Shown: positions 1 through 11,500 of the stretch, piece after piece
Numbering within the stretch: position 1 is the stretch's first letter
How the letters are laid out: every line of letters begins with the position of its first letter
Origin: Penium margaritaceum
Lineage: Eukaryota; Streptophyta; Zygnematophyceae; Desmidiales; Peniaceae
Length of the DNA: 64,000 bases
Assembly: GCA_023375785.1 (NCBI GenBank)
Contig: SZWC01000031.1
Location: 618,415 to 682,414, forward strand
Direction of reading: 5' to 3'
The notes under the pieces: generated by a model
Databases searched by the model: none
The model's input: only the letters and a program-made list of their open reading frames with translations
What the model was told of the DNA's origin: nothing
Made by a program: the position numbers and the translations under genes

Positions 1-879
1 CTTCATGAAGAAGAAAGGCGAGGTCCTGGACCGGCTGAAGGAGTACGTCGCAGCGGTGGAGAGGCAGACTGGCCGGAAGGTCAGAGCGCTACGCAGCAAC
101 AATGGGGGAGAGTACGTGGGCTGCAGCGGGTGGATGAAGCAGCAGGGCATCAAGTTGGAACCCACTACGCCGTACTCGCCACAGTCCAACGGAGTGGCGG
201 AGCGGGCGAACCAGACGCTGCTCAACATGGTGCGGACCATGCTTGTGGATGCGGGGTTGCCGCGAGGTTTCTGGGCGGAGGCTATGCATGCAGCGAGCTA
301 CACCATCAACATCACCCCAACAGCGGTGCTGAAGGGTAAGGGTGGCTGGAAGACGCCGCAGGAGGTTTGGAGCGGGCGTAAGCCAAACGTGGCGCACCTG
401 AAGGTGTTGGGGTGCAAGGCGCACGCGATGGTGCAGGCGGCGCAACGACGTAAGAGCAAGCTGGAACCGCGGGCGAAGCCATGCTTGTTCCTCACCTACG
501 GGAGCACACAAAAGGCGTATCGGCTTTGGGACACGCGCACGCAAGAGATCATCCGCAGCTGTGACGTCGAGTTCGACAAGTAGTAGAGCTTCAGCAGCAG
601 TAGCAATGACATGAGCGTCGGGAACACTCCAAAACAGGGGGAGTGGTTCCAGCTCCTTGACTATGAGGAGGAGCCAGCAGACGCGGAGGTCGATGATGTA
701 GCGTCGGAGCGCGACGATGCAGCAGGTGTAGCAGCCGACGCGGAGGACTCCGACGATGATGAAGCTGGGGTGGAGAAGCGGAATGATCTGTCGAAGGAGG
801 CACCGCGGGTGCCAAAGCGCGCACTCCCGGCAGAGTTCGCGTCGGGCGTCGGAGAAAAATCCTTCGGACGCATCGCTCG

Positions 880-945
880 TCCGGTTGATGGTTCACCGGA
901 GCGGGAAGAATCCTCGAGAAGTCGTCCGGTCGATGATTCACCGGA
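880..945 (+). repeat. Two 21-nt palindromic motifs in the pol linker of element A
   Basis: TCCGGTTGATGG...CACCGGA at 880-900 and TCCGGTCGATGA...CACCGGA at 925-945, 45 nt apart and therefore in the same frame. They encode the peptide repeats RPVDGSPE and RPVDDSPE in the acidic linker between integrase and RT. The same 21-nt motif recurs in this element's LTR. Confidence 0.75.
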
Positions 946-1297
946 GTCGGCTGAGTCGGAAGGATCGCAGTAGAGCGACGAGACGCCGCCAAGACTGCCG
1001 CGCCGCAGCGGGAGGCAGCGGAGAGCGGGGAAGCGTTTCGACGTAGGCACCGGTCGATGGATCGGCATGACGCGGTGCATGTTGGCTGCATCAACGGAAC
1101 CGACAACCGTGCGAGAGGCGCTTGCGCGGCCCGAGGGAAAGCAGTGGGACGCCGCCATCAAGTCGGAGTTGGCATCCATTGTAGAAAACGACACGTGGCA
1201 CCTGGTTGACAGGCCGAAAGACGCCAAGGTCATCGGCTCCAAGTGGGTCTTCAAGACCAAGTTCACGAAGGAAGGTGTGGTTGACAAGTACAAGGCA

Positions 1298-1856
1298 CGG
1301 CTCGTGGCGAAGGGGTACGCACAGCGTAAGGGCAAGCACTATGATGAGACGTTCGCCCCCGTCGCCAAGTTCACAAGCATCCGGGCGATCCTTGCGGTGG
1401 CAGCCGCGAAGGACATGGAGCTCCACCAAATGGACATAAAGACGGCCTTCCTCAATGGCATCATCGACAAGGAAATCTACATGGAGGTGCCGGAGGGGGT
1501 GGAGGCGCCGGAGGGCAAGGTGTGCAAGCTGCGGAAGTCCTTGTACGGGCTAAAACAATCGCCCCGATGCTGGTACNCGGCTCGTGGCGAAGGGGTACGC
1601 ACAGCGTAAGGGCAAGCACTATGATGAGACGTTCGCCCCCGTCGCCAAGTTCACAAGCATCCGGGCGATCCTTGCGGTGGCAGCCGCGAAGGACATGGAG
1701 CTCCACCAAATGGACATAAAGACGGCCTTCCTCAATGGCATCATCGACAAGGAAATCTACATGGAGGTGCCGGAGGGGGTGGAGGCGCCAGAGGGCAAGG
1801 TGTGCAAGCTGCGGAAGTCCTTGTACGGGCTAAAACAATCGCCTCGATGCTGGTAC
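1298..1856. other. Probable assembly duplication around a single N in the RT of element A
   Basis: The 279 bases at 1298-1576 are repeated almost exactly at 1578-1856, with one N (1577) between them. Only about two positions differ. A true tandem duplication separated by exactly one unknown base is unlikely; two contig ends that overlap but were not merged explain it better. The RT of element A should be read as one copy of this segment. Small differences could be allelic or sequencing error. Confidence 0.85.
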
Positions 1857-3225
1857 TAACAGATGGACCGCTTCATGGCACAACTCGGCTTCAAGCGCTT
1901 TGAGGCGGATCACAGTGTGTACGTGCGGCGCAGCAAGAAGCTCCATCAGATTGTCGCACTCTACGTGGATGATCTGATCTTGTGCTCCTCATACCTGCCG
2001 AGCCTACAGCAGCTGAAAGAGCAGCTGAGCAACAGGTTCCAGATGTCGGCCATGGGGGAGCTGGAGTTCTCCCTCGGGGTGAGCATTACGCGGAACCGGA
2101 GGGCGCGCACGCTTGAGCTGGGGTAGGCCAAATACGTGGCCGAGGTGCTGAAGCGATACGGCATGGAGGACTGCAAACCAGTGTGCAGTCCTGCCTCCAC
2201 GACCTATGAACTGAGTGCGGCAATGGCGCCGCAAACAAAAGAAGAGCGGGAGGATATGGCAGGGGTGCCCTATCAATCGGCGGTGGGCAGCCTCATGTAC
2301 GCCATGGTGGCGACTCGACCGGACCTGGCCTACGCGGTGGGCCAAGTGAGCAGGTACGTGGCCAACCCAGGGCCACTACACTAGCAGGCGGTCAAGCGCA
2401 TCCTCCGCTACCTGCAAGCGACGCGGCACGCGCGCCTGAGGTTCGAGGGCAAAGGGCGGGTGGACCCTTTGTGTCTGGTCTGCTACACGGATGCAGACTA
2501 CGCTGGCGATGTGGACAAGCAGAAGTCCACATCCGGCTACGTGTTCTTCTTCGCTGGTGCAGCGGTCTCGTGGTGCAGCAGGAAGCAGGACTGTGTCGCC
2601 ACCTCCACAGTGGAAGCTGAGTACATCGCGCTGGCCGAGGCGGTCAAGGAGGCGGAGTGGCCCCGCAGGTTGCTGGGGGAGCTGGGCGTGCCGCAGCTGG
2701 AGCCTACGTTGGTGAACGAGGACAACACCGGCTCCATCTCGCTGACCAACAACCCGACGCAGCACAGGAGGACAAAGCACATTGACGTGCCTTATCACTA
2801 CACACGGGACATGGTCGAGAAGGGGCAGGTGGTGCTGCAGCACTGCAGCACGCACAACATGCTTGCGGATTGCTTGACCAAAGCGCAAACCGCGGACTGG
2901 CATGCGATGAGCGTGGCCGGACTTGGGATGACCAGCTATGATGGGTTGGAGGGCGCAGCGGAAGATGAGTGAGAGCAAGCAGGAGCAGCGGGAATGGAAG
3001 GTGCAAGGGGGAGAATGTTGAAAAATTGCCCCTTCGCATGCCCAAGTGCGGCGCCGGGAGGCGCCGACGAGCCGCCAGAAAATGGAAACTCCGCGCCGGC
3101 GGATCTGGCGACTCGACATTTGCTCGGATCCTAAAATGGAGGATTGCCTCTGAAATTTGATGAGTTGCTGAATCCGGTGGAAGTTGTTTAGCCGGAATTG
3201 GACAAGTATCGTGGGAGATATGGCT

Positions 3226-3882
3226 TTCCATAGTTGGGGTATGCGCAGCGGCTCTGGGAGCCAGCTGCGACTCGAAATCCGGTCGATAATCGACCGGACC
3301 GAGTAACAAAAACACCATGTGGAGAAAATGCTCCGATAGGCCTGCCGAGGCGTCCGGTGGATGATCCACCTGATCCGGCGGATCATCCACCGGATCCAGT
3401 AGTGCAGGTTGTTACTGAGGGACTTGGCCAAAATTATGGCTCGACATCCGAAACTCAGAAGTACGTTTTGTTACTCGGGGACTTGGTCAAAATTCTGACT
3501 GNNNNNNNNNNNNNNNNNNNNNNNNNNNNNNNNNNNNNNNNNNNNNNNNNNNNNNNNNNNNNNNNNNNNNNNNNNNNNNNNNNNNNNNNNNNNNNNNNNN
3601 NNNNNNTTCCAAAGTTGGGGTATGCGCAGCGGCTCTGGGAGCCAGCTGCGACTCGAAATCCGGTCGATAATCGACCGGACCGAGTAACAAAAACACCATG
3701 TGGAGAAAATGCTCCGATAGGCCTGCCGAGGCGTCCGGTGGATGATCCACCTGATCCGGCGGATCATCCACCGGATCCAGTAGTGCAGGTTGTTACTGAG
3801 GGACTTGGCCAAAATTATGGCTCGACATCCGAAACTCAGAAGTACGTTTTGTTACTCGGGGACTTGGTCAAAATTCTGACTG
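3226..3882. other. Assembly gap (105 N, 3502-3606) with duplicated flanks
   Basis: Bases 3226-3501 reappear at 3607-3882 at a constant offset of 381, with about one difference; the Ns lie exactly between the two copies. This is the pattern left when two overlapping contig ends are placed side by side. The open frames that run through the Ns are artefacts. A real tandem duplication is possible but less likely. Confidence 0.85.
3278..3394. repeat. Three 21-nt palindromic motifs in the LTR of element A
   Basis: Units of 21 nt begin TCCGGT or TCCGGC and end CACCGGA or a close variant, at 3278-3298, 3353-3373 and 3374-3394; the last two abut. The first has 9-bp inverted arms around one base. The last two together form a hairpin with 12-bp arms GGTGGATGATCC / GGATCATCCACC. 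The same motif occurs twice in the pol linker of this element (880-900 and 925-945). The second LTR set at 3659-3775 is the gap-related duplicate. Confidence 0.75.
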
Positions 3883-4349
3883 CAGGTCCGCGAACAGGTT
3901 TCGAACCTCGTCACACCCCATCACCAAACACGACCCAAAAGTGTGTAGGGTGTGTGGAAACAGTGCAGGGGACCCTTACACCATGTGCAATGAGACATGC
4001 GCCTTGGGAAAGGCGCTTCGCACGTGAATCAAGGCGCTACGGCGAGTGGCGGCGTCAGGCTTCTGTGGTGTGTGAGACGTGCGCTTCGGCAAGCATAACT
4101 TGAGCTACGCTTGGTCGAATCGCGCGCGTTTTGGTGTGTTGGAAAGCTCATGACTAGCCCTATAAATGTTGTGATCATGTTCATGTTAAAAAACTAACGC
4201 AAAACGACGTTATTCCCTTCGCAAAATGACTGTCTCTAAATTCCTGCTCACAAAGCGTGAGGCGACCAGAAAGCTCACGCTTAGTCTCAGATTCGCCCAA
4301 AACAGTAGACGTGAATCACTAGAGGCGATCAAACAAACGTCGGGACCGT

Positions 4350-7300
4350 AGTTCGCGGATCTCATCTTGACAACAGGTCCCAAGAGTTGATGGGCTCTAC
4401 GTGCTCCAGACCAAACCCCTTGAGAGTACAAATGAGGGATATGCGGCGGTTGAAGAGCCCAAGTCTCCAAAGCTTGATGTTCCCGCTCAAGCCGTCACCA
4501 TGGCGGCAAACTCCACCGACACAGATGCTGAGCTATGGCACAGGCGCTTTGACCATATGGCAGAGAGCACACTACAAGCTATGCAGCAGCACAAAGTGGT
4601 TCATGGGATGGAGGGATGCAAGGCCAAGGATGAGGGAAAGTGCAAAAAGCTCTGTGAGCCATGCCTCCAAGGCAAGGCAAAGAGAAAGCCTTTTGAGCAT
4701 ATGGACAATGTGCTGCAACAATCTTGGACCTGATTCACTCTGTTGTATACGGACCATTCCGCACCCCTTCGAACGGCGGCAGCAAGTATTTCTTCACCTT
4801 CATCGATGACCACAGTCGCAAGATGTGGATCTACTTCCTCAAGACAAAGGGACAGGTCAAGGAGAAGCTGCAAGATTTTGTTGCAATGGTGGAGCAGCAG
4901 ACAAGCAAGAAGATTGAGGATCTGCGCAAGGACAACGGTGGTGAGTACGAGGCGTGCAAAGGCTGGCAAAGCCAACACGGCATCAACCACCAAACCACCA
5001 CGCCTCACACCTCCTAGAGTAATGGCGTTGCCAAGCAGATGAACCGGACTATCCTCGGCATGACACGAAGTATGCTCTTCGATGCCAGACTCCCACCTCA
5101 CTTCTGGGCTGAAGCTGCAAGAACTGCTTACTATCTTGTGAATCTCACTCCGACAGCTGCGCTTGGAAGGCGTGGTAAGAAGCAGCAAGAGAAGCAGCTC
5201 AGGACGCCATAGGAAGCTTGGTCAGGAAAGAAGCCAGATGCCTCACACTTGAGGGTCTTTGGCTATACTACGTGGGCAAAGGTCCAAGCAGGAGAAGGAA
5301 GTGGCAAGGTGGATACACGTACTCGTAAATGTGTAATGGTTGGATATGACACTACACACAAGGCGTACGGGCTGTGGGACCAAGCGGCTGGAAAGCTCAT
5401 TAGGAGCGGAGATATCGAGTTTGATGAAAAGATGCTTGGTAAGGGAGAGTCGCTAGACCCTATCCATGCTTCCAAATCAGGAGAGTGGGTTGTCTTGCTC
5501 CAATCAGGTAATCAAGAACGAGAAACTGGCACATGATGCTACTGAAGAATGGTACTCCAGGGAGAGTGGCTGTGCAGGCTAACAGAGCGACAGACTCTGA
5601 CACTGAGTCTGAGTCGTCCGAGGCCTCTGAGTTAAACTTTGCGTCCTATGGCTCTTCCTAAAACAGTGGATCACTGGCAGCGCAGGAGCAGCAGAAGCAA
5701 CTAAGCCTTGAAGCACCACGAGCAACACTCCGGCGTAGTATGCGCCAGAAGAAACCTCCGCCCAGGTACGATGCTGAGAGTGCGGAATGGACCGGACTCA
5801 GCTGGTCTTGCTTGGCTCAGGGAGAGCCTGTGACCGTAACAAAGGCTATGAACATGCCAGATGCGGTAAAGTGGAAGGAGACAGTGGATAGCGAACTCGC
5901 ATCCATTGAAGACAACGGAACATGGATTCTGGTGGACAGGCCCCCAAATGCACACGTGGTAGGGTCAAACTGGATACTCCGGAAAAAGTTCATGCAGGAT
6001 GGTACTATCGACAAGTAAGGCAAGAGTTGTGACGAAGGGGTTTTCCCAGCGTGAACGCTCAGAGTACTAGGAGACCTTCGTGCCTGTCGTCACCTTTGCC
6101 TCCATCAGATCCATGTTTGGCATCGCTACAACAAAAGATCTGGAGGTCCACCAGATGGATCTCAAGACAGCATTCCCCTATGGGAACCTAGAGAAAGAAG
6201 TGCTAATGGAAATGCCCGAGGGAGTGAAAGCTCCAGAGGGCAAGGTTTGCAAACTGGTCAAAGCACTCTATGGGCTGAAACACGTCCCAAGGATGTGGTA
6301 CAACGAAATGGATGGCTTCATGGCCGGGCTCACCTTCACGCACTGCTATAATGACCTTAGTCTCTATGTACGGGACGATGGGCAAGGCTTGATGCTGGTT
6401 GCACTGTACGTGGATGACCTGATCATCCGCTCGTCATCTGTCGAGCTCTTGAGCAAACCGAAGACAGATCTCAGCAAGAGGTTCAAGATGAAGGACATGG
6501 GTCCGCTTGAGTTCTATCTCGGGATAGCCGTCCACCGCAATCGAGAAGCAGGCACCATCAAGCTGAACCCGACCAAGTACATCATGGAGGTCCTCAAGCA
6601 CTACAATATGGACTGCAAGCCCATCAGCACACCCATGACAACAGATATCAAGCTCTCCTCCATGGGCCCGAGCACGGAAGCAGAACGGCATGAGATGGAG
6701 AACATTCCCTACCAGTCTGCTATTGGCAGCCGCATGTATGCCATGGTAGGAACACGCCCTGACATTTGCTATGATGTGGGACAAGTGAGCAGGTTTGTGG
6801 CCAATCCAGGGCCAGAGCACTGCCAAGCAGTCAAGCGCATCATGCGCTATCTACAGAAGATCCGAAATATGGGACTCCAGTTTGGAGGCCAAGAAGGATC
6901 TGACCCGCTGCGGCTGGTGTGCTACACAGACGCCGACTGGGGGGGAAGAATCGATGACAGAAAGTCCACCTCGGGCTTTATGAGCCTCTTAAACGATGGT
7001 ACAGTCTCTTGGGCAAGCAGAAAGCAAGACTGTATCTCCCTCTCTACTACTGAGGCATAGTACATCGCTCTGTCCGAAGCATGCAAGGAGACACCGTGGC
7101 TACACGCTTTGCTTGCAGAGATGAAAGTGCCACAAATGGAGGCAACAGAGGTCCGCATCGACAACAAGAGCACCATGACAATGGCACAGGATGATTTCAT
7201 CTCCCAGTAGACCAAACACATCGACATCAGGTACTCTTACTCACGCGGCCTGGTTGCAAAGGAGATTGTCGACCTAGAATACGGGGAGACCAGGAAGATG

Positions 7301-7451
7301 CTCGCAGATTGCATGACATAGGCGCTGGACAGCGAATTGCACTCTCTAGGTACTCGAGGCATCCGTATGATCAACGCAGCGGACGAAGTCTAAGGCCAAG
7401 ACTGCTAGAGAGAGGAGAGATCTCACAGCTAATGGACAGAGGTGAAAAGGA
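4350..7451 (+). mobile_element. Element B: 5'-truncated family 2 Ty1/copia element, internal region
   Basis: Begins inside the pre-integrase region: a DLIL..DGLYVLQTK stretch aligns with DLVAK..DGLYVSQTK of element K. The zinc-binding pre-integrase domain (about 4400-4720) shows LWHRRFDHM and CEPCLQGK. The integrase (about 4724-5290) shows KYFFTFIDDHSR and DNGGEYEACKGW. The RT (about 5860-6640) shows HQMDLKTAF, YGLKHVPRMWY and YVDDLII. The RNase H (about 6900-7390) shows CYTDADWGG, RKSTSGF and WASRKQDC. The purine tract AAAAGGAGAG lies just before the 3' LTR. Gag, protease and 5' LTR are missing. The reading frame is broken in several places. Closest relative in the window is K. Confidence 0.92.
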
Positions 7452-7652
7452 GAGTTGCTTTACCTTATATGCTCTTTGTCCATGGCTGGTATTTGGACAG
7501 GTAGAGGACGGACTATGCATGCACTACTCCCTTGGAGTAAGTCCCCTATGTCTGGTCCAGATAGACAAGGCATGCACTGCTCCTTTGGGGCCAGTCCCCT
7601 TGGTTTAATCTGGATAGTATAGTCAGAAAACACTACCTAGGACAACTCCTTA

Positions 7653-7719
7653 TGGCTTAGACATTCCAAAGTTAGTCTCTGGAGCGAGAGGTCACTAGAT
7701 CAAATCCCAGCCCGGTGAC
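7653..7719 (+). other. tRNA-like segment in the R1 LTR of element B
   Basis: About 67 nt with an A-box-like start (TGGCTTAGACATT) and a B-box-like core (GATCAAATCCC, 7698-7708) at a tRNA-like spacing, on the LTR sense strand. The equivalent lies at 15054-15120 (minus) and, shortened, at 55794-55840 (minus). The R2 subtype has a better tRNA match at the same place. Base pairing of the anticodon arm is poor, so this is tRNA-derived or tRNA-like, not a working tRNA gene. Confidence 0.5.
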
Positions 7720-7780
7720 TAATTTTCTTTGTGACCAAAAAAGGGACAGGAAGGTTCTCACACACATCTTAGAACATTCC

Positions 7781-8514
7781 TGTTGGATCTGGAGGAGAGA
7801 GGGAGCCTTGGAGCAGCAAGCATGTGGGACTCGAAGGGCATCACTTGTGTTGAAGAATGGTTGTTGAATCACTCAAAATGATGGAGTACATATAGAGCGA
7901 GAGCTTGGCCAAGTCAGCCCTCTCACAAGCCACACCACTTAGCCAAGGAGGCTAAGGCTCACACACTAGTCCATAATCTCACACAAGGGAGGAAATCAGC
8001 CTAGCAATCAGGCTGACCACTCACACACGACCTAGAGAGCTAGAGAATGCTCTCATGGCACACTCCTAGTGGTCACATAACCCACAATCCCATGGAGAAT
8101 CGCCATGTGTCCATGGCTAGCACACAAGGATCTTACCTCACCTAAAAAGTAAGGAGAGGTACATTTTTCCTCGTCAGCACACTCTGACAAGGCAACCCAA
8201 TAATGTAGGACCTTTTGGATATTTCTCCCATCTGGTCTTGACCATGGATCTCTTGCCTTTTTCTTTTCTTAGGCTAAGGCATGGAGTCATCGCCCATGGT
8301 CACTCGGATATCGGCGGTCGATGACCCCGAATACTTCGAAAATTCATATCTCCTAATCCGACTGTTGGATCGGCCTCAAACTTGGACCGTAGATATTTTG
8401 CCACCTGATCTTTCCAATGGTGAAGTCCGATTCGCGATCGGAGGAGGCAACTGGTACTTTCCTTCAACTTGCTCCTGTGGACCTGAAACTGAGCCTATGG
8501 CTCCTTTTCCAACA
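7781..8514 (-). repeat. 3' LTR of element C
   Basis: 734 bp, plus-strand reading TGTTGGATCTGG to TCCAACA, preceded by ATTCC of the target duplication. The adjoining ATCTCC is the complement of the family 1 polypurine tract. Confidence 0.93.
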
Positions 8515-11500
8515 ATCTCCTGCTTTGCCGAAGTCAGAGTGGGTTGAGTACACATGCCTTCATGCATAACTGCTCCTTCTCACGGGTCGATGGCTTGGTG
8601 CAGAAATCAGCGACCTGCTTGCTCGTTGGAGTAAACTCGAGCTTGATAGCACCCTCTTGCACCATGTGCCTGATGAAGTGATATGCGATATCAATGTGCT
8701 TGGTGCGTGCATGGTGCTCAGGATTCTTGGCAAGTGCGATTGCCCTCTGGTTCTCGACGCGCACAGGAACTGGAACTGCTACTCTCCCACTCATCTCTGC
8801 CATGAGACGCTGAAGCCAAACTGCTTCCTTGGCTCCAAAGCTGAGAGAGAAGTACTCAGCTTCCGTGCTTGAGGTGGCCACGACCACCTGTCGATTGCTA
8901 CACCAGCTGATGGTCCCACCATTGATGAGGAATACATGTCCAGAGATGGACTTGCGGTCCCCAGGGTTTGAAGCCCAATCTGCTTCTGTGTAGCCGATGA
9001 TGCTGTTGTCGTTGCCGTTGTAGGTGATGCCGATGTTGATGGTTCTAGTAAGGTAGCGGAAGATCCGCTTCACTGCCTTTTGGTGCTCTGGTCCGGGGTT
9101 TGCCATGTGCTGGCTCACAGCACTAACAGCCTGTGCGTGGTCTGGCCTGGTTGCAACCATCAGGTACATGAGGCTCCCGACGTCACTCTGGTATTTCTGC
9201 CGCTGAGCTGAATTTGCTTCTCCATTGAAGCTCACGAGGTACTGCCACGTCTCCAGCGGTGTGCCCATGGGTTTTGCCTCTGCCGTGCCGAAATGCTGCA
9301 GGATATCCTTGATGTAGCGGCTCTGCTGTAGTGAGAGAGGGCGTGATTTACGGTCACGAGTGATCTAGATACCGAGGAAGCATGATGCCTCCCTGAGATC
9401 AGACATCTGGAAGCGCTCATGCATGATGTCCTTGAACTCCTGCAGTATAGACATCCTGTTGGAAAGGAGGAACATGTCATCCACATAGACGATGATGATG
9501 AGCACCTCATGACCATGCAGCCAGCGACAGACGCTATAGTCACACTCGCTGCACTCAAACCCCATGCAGTGCAATGCCGCATTCAACTTCTGGTTCCAAG
9601 CACGCGATGCTCACTTGAGACCGTACAACGACTTTTGCAGCTTGCAAACCAGGTGCTCCTGGCCATCCATAACGAACCCCTCCGGCTGCCCCATGTAAAT
9701 CTCCTCCTCCAGGTCACCATTCAGGAATGCCGTCTTGAAGTCCATGTGGTGGACCTCAAAGTCCTCTGCTACCGCATAGGAAAGGAATGTATGCACAGAG
9801 GCAAACTTTGCAACGGGAGCAAATGTTTCTGTGTTTTTTCGATGCCTTCCTGTTATGAGTAGCCCTTGGCGACCAACCTTGCCTTGTACTTTTCCAGGTT
9901 GCCATTTGCTCCCCGCTTCTTCTTGAACACACACTTGCACTTGATCACCTTACATCCAGGTGGACGCTTAGTCAGCTCCCACGTACCGCTGTCGAGCTGC
10001 GACTGTATCTACTGTTGCACAGCTTGCGCCCAATCTGCTGCATCTGGTGTAGCCATGGCCTCCTTGTACGACGCCGGCTCATCAGAGTCTACCGCAACTG
10101 CGACGTTCATCTGGTCTGGTTTGTGGAGCATCCAAAAATGCCCGCGCTCACCATGCTTGTAGCGCACCCTGAGAGGGTACCTTCGACCTGGTACTGGAGC
10201 GTTAGCAGGCGGCTGACGCGGTGCTGCCGGCACAACTGCTCGTGATGATGAAAGTGCATCTTCTTCCTCTACTTCTGCCGATGAGGCCATTGTATCTGCT
10301 GCATCAGAGATGGGAGAGTAGACTGGTTCTCCCATTGTCAAAGTGGAGGAAGGATCAGGAGAGACTAGGTGAGGAAGGACATCTGCTCCTACTGCTTTGT
10401 CAGCTGCTGCTTCTGCTACCTCTTCACATGCAGTATTGGTGCCGATGACGTTGCTCTCGTTGAAGACGACATCCCTGGAGATGATGACGTGGCCTGTATC
10501 CCTCTCATAAAGGCATACACCTTGCTTGCAACGTCGTAGCCAATCATCAGCATGTGCACGCTCTACGCGTCCCACTTTTTCTGCTTCTCCTATGACACGT
10601 GCATGTGCGTCAAGCTGCCAAACCCGCGAAGATGACCCATGCTTGGCTTCTTGCCGAACCACGCCTCGTACGGCGTCATCTGCTTTAAGGCCTTGGTTGG
10701 ACTGCGGTTCTTGATGTACACCGCAGTGCTTACTGCTTCTGCCCAAAAGTCGAAGGTGAGCTGAGCCGCGTGCAGCATGGAACGCACCGACTCAACGATG
10801 GTGCGGTTGGCGCGTTCTGCTACGCCGTTGTGCTGCAGCGAGTATGGCGCGGTGCGTTGCGCCTTGATGCCTACTGCTGCGAGGTAGTCTTGAAACGCCT
10901 TGCTCAGGTACTCTCCACCGTGGTCGCTGCACAGCGCCTTGATTTTCTTGCCAGTCTGGTTCTCCACCATGGCCTTGAACTCCTTGAACCTGTCAAAGCA
11001 CTGGTCCTTGGGAGAAAGGAAGTACACAGCAGCGTAACGACTCAAATTGTCAATAAAGGTGACAAAGTATCTAGAGCCTTCAAAGCTTTGGGTCTGCATC
11101 GGGCCACACAAGTCTGTGTGGACCAGCTCCAACACCTCGTTCGCGCTCTCTCCTGCTCCAGAGAACGCCTCGCGATGCTGCTTCCCCTCAAAACAGCCGA
11201 TGTACAACTGTTGCTCAAAGTTAGAGATGGTGGGCAAGTCATGCACCATTTGCTTCGTTTGAAGTTGCTCTAAGGCACGCATGCGGATGTGGCCGTAGCG
11301 CGCATGCCAGATTTTGCCATCTGTGGTGTGCACCACTGCTGCAAGGCTCTGCTCGCGCAGGATTCTGGTTGCCCCTAGCAGGCGGTACATATCGCCTTCT
11401 TTCACCGACCTGGCCAACTCCTCTCCTGTTTCCTTATCGAGGATGTAGCCATAGTCATCGTCAAAGACGACGCGCGGTCCTGTGTTGGTGAGAGAGGACG

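Larger units (their letters stand above)
1..3015 (+). mobile_element. Element A: internal region of a family 3 Ty1/copia element, 5' part outside the window
   Basis: Copia-type pol remnant in the order integrase, linker, reverse transcriptase, RNase H, which defines Ty1/copia. The integrase core end (about 5-540) shows NNGGEY and SPQSNGVAERANQTLL, followed by the CKAH and AYRLWD stretch of the C-terminal part. A serine/glutamate/aspartate-rich linker (about 560-1060) follows. The RT (about 1090-2200) shows KWVFKTKF, HQMDIKTAFLNG, YGLKQSPRCWY and YVDDLIL. The RNase H (about 2480-2950) shows CYTDADYAGD, STSGYVFF and VEAEYIAL. A purine tract at 3005-3015 precedes the 3' LTR. Gag, protease and 5' LTR would lie left of position 1. 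The coding region is a fossil with a few breaks; the RT also contains an assembly duplication. Confidence 0.95.
3016..4340 (+). repeat. 3' LTR of element A (right end approximate)
   Basis: Starts TGTTGAAAAATTG directly after the purine tract AAGGGGGAGAA, as expected for a 3' LTR. A TATA-like TATAAAT lies at 4161-4167. The inner part contains several hairpin-forming palindromes (see 3278-3394) and a B-box-like GGTTCGAAACC on the minus strand near 3900. The right end cannot be fixed because no 5' LTR of A is in the window; the next recognisable sequence is element B pol, from about 4350. The true LTR is about 380 bp shorter than the interval, because of the gap-associated duplication at 3226-3882. 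Confidence 0.7.

Noticed and set aside
591-1335. Proline/serine/arginine-rich minus-strand frames opposite the linker of A
   Set aside because: Antisense to an acidic linker with repeats; no recognisable domain.
2376-3431. Long minus-strand open frame (351 codons) opposite the RNase H and LTR of element A
   Set aside because: It lies antisense to recognisable RNase H, shows no domain of its own, and is explained by the high GC content and codon bias of the sense frame.
3234-4103. Plus-strand open frame rich in PVDDxPD motifs
   Set aside because: It runs through 105 Ns and a duplicated contig end inside an LTR; the motif comes from the 21-nt palindromes.
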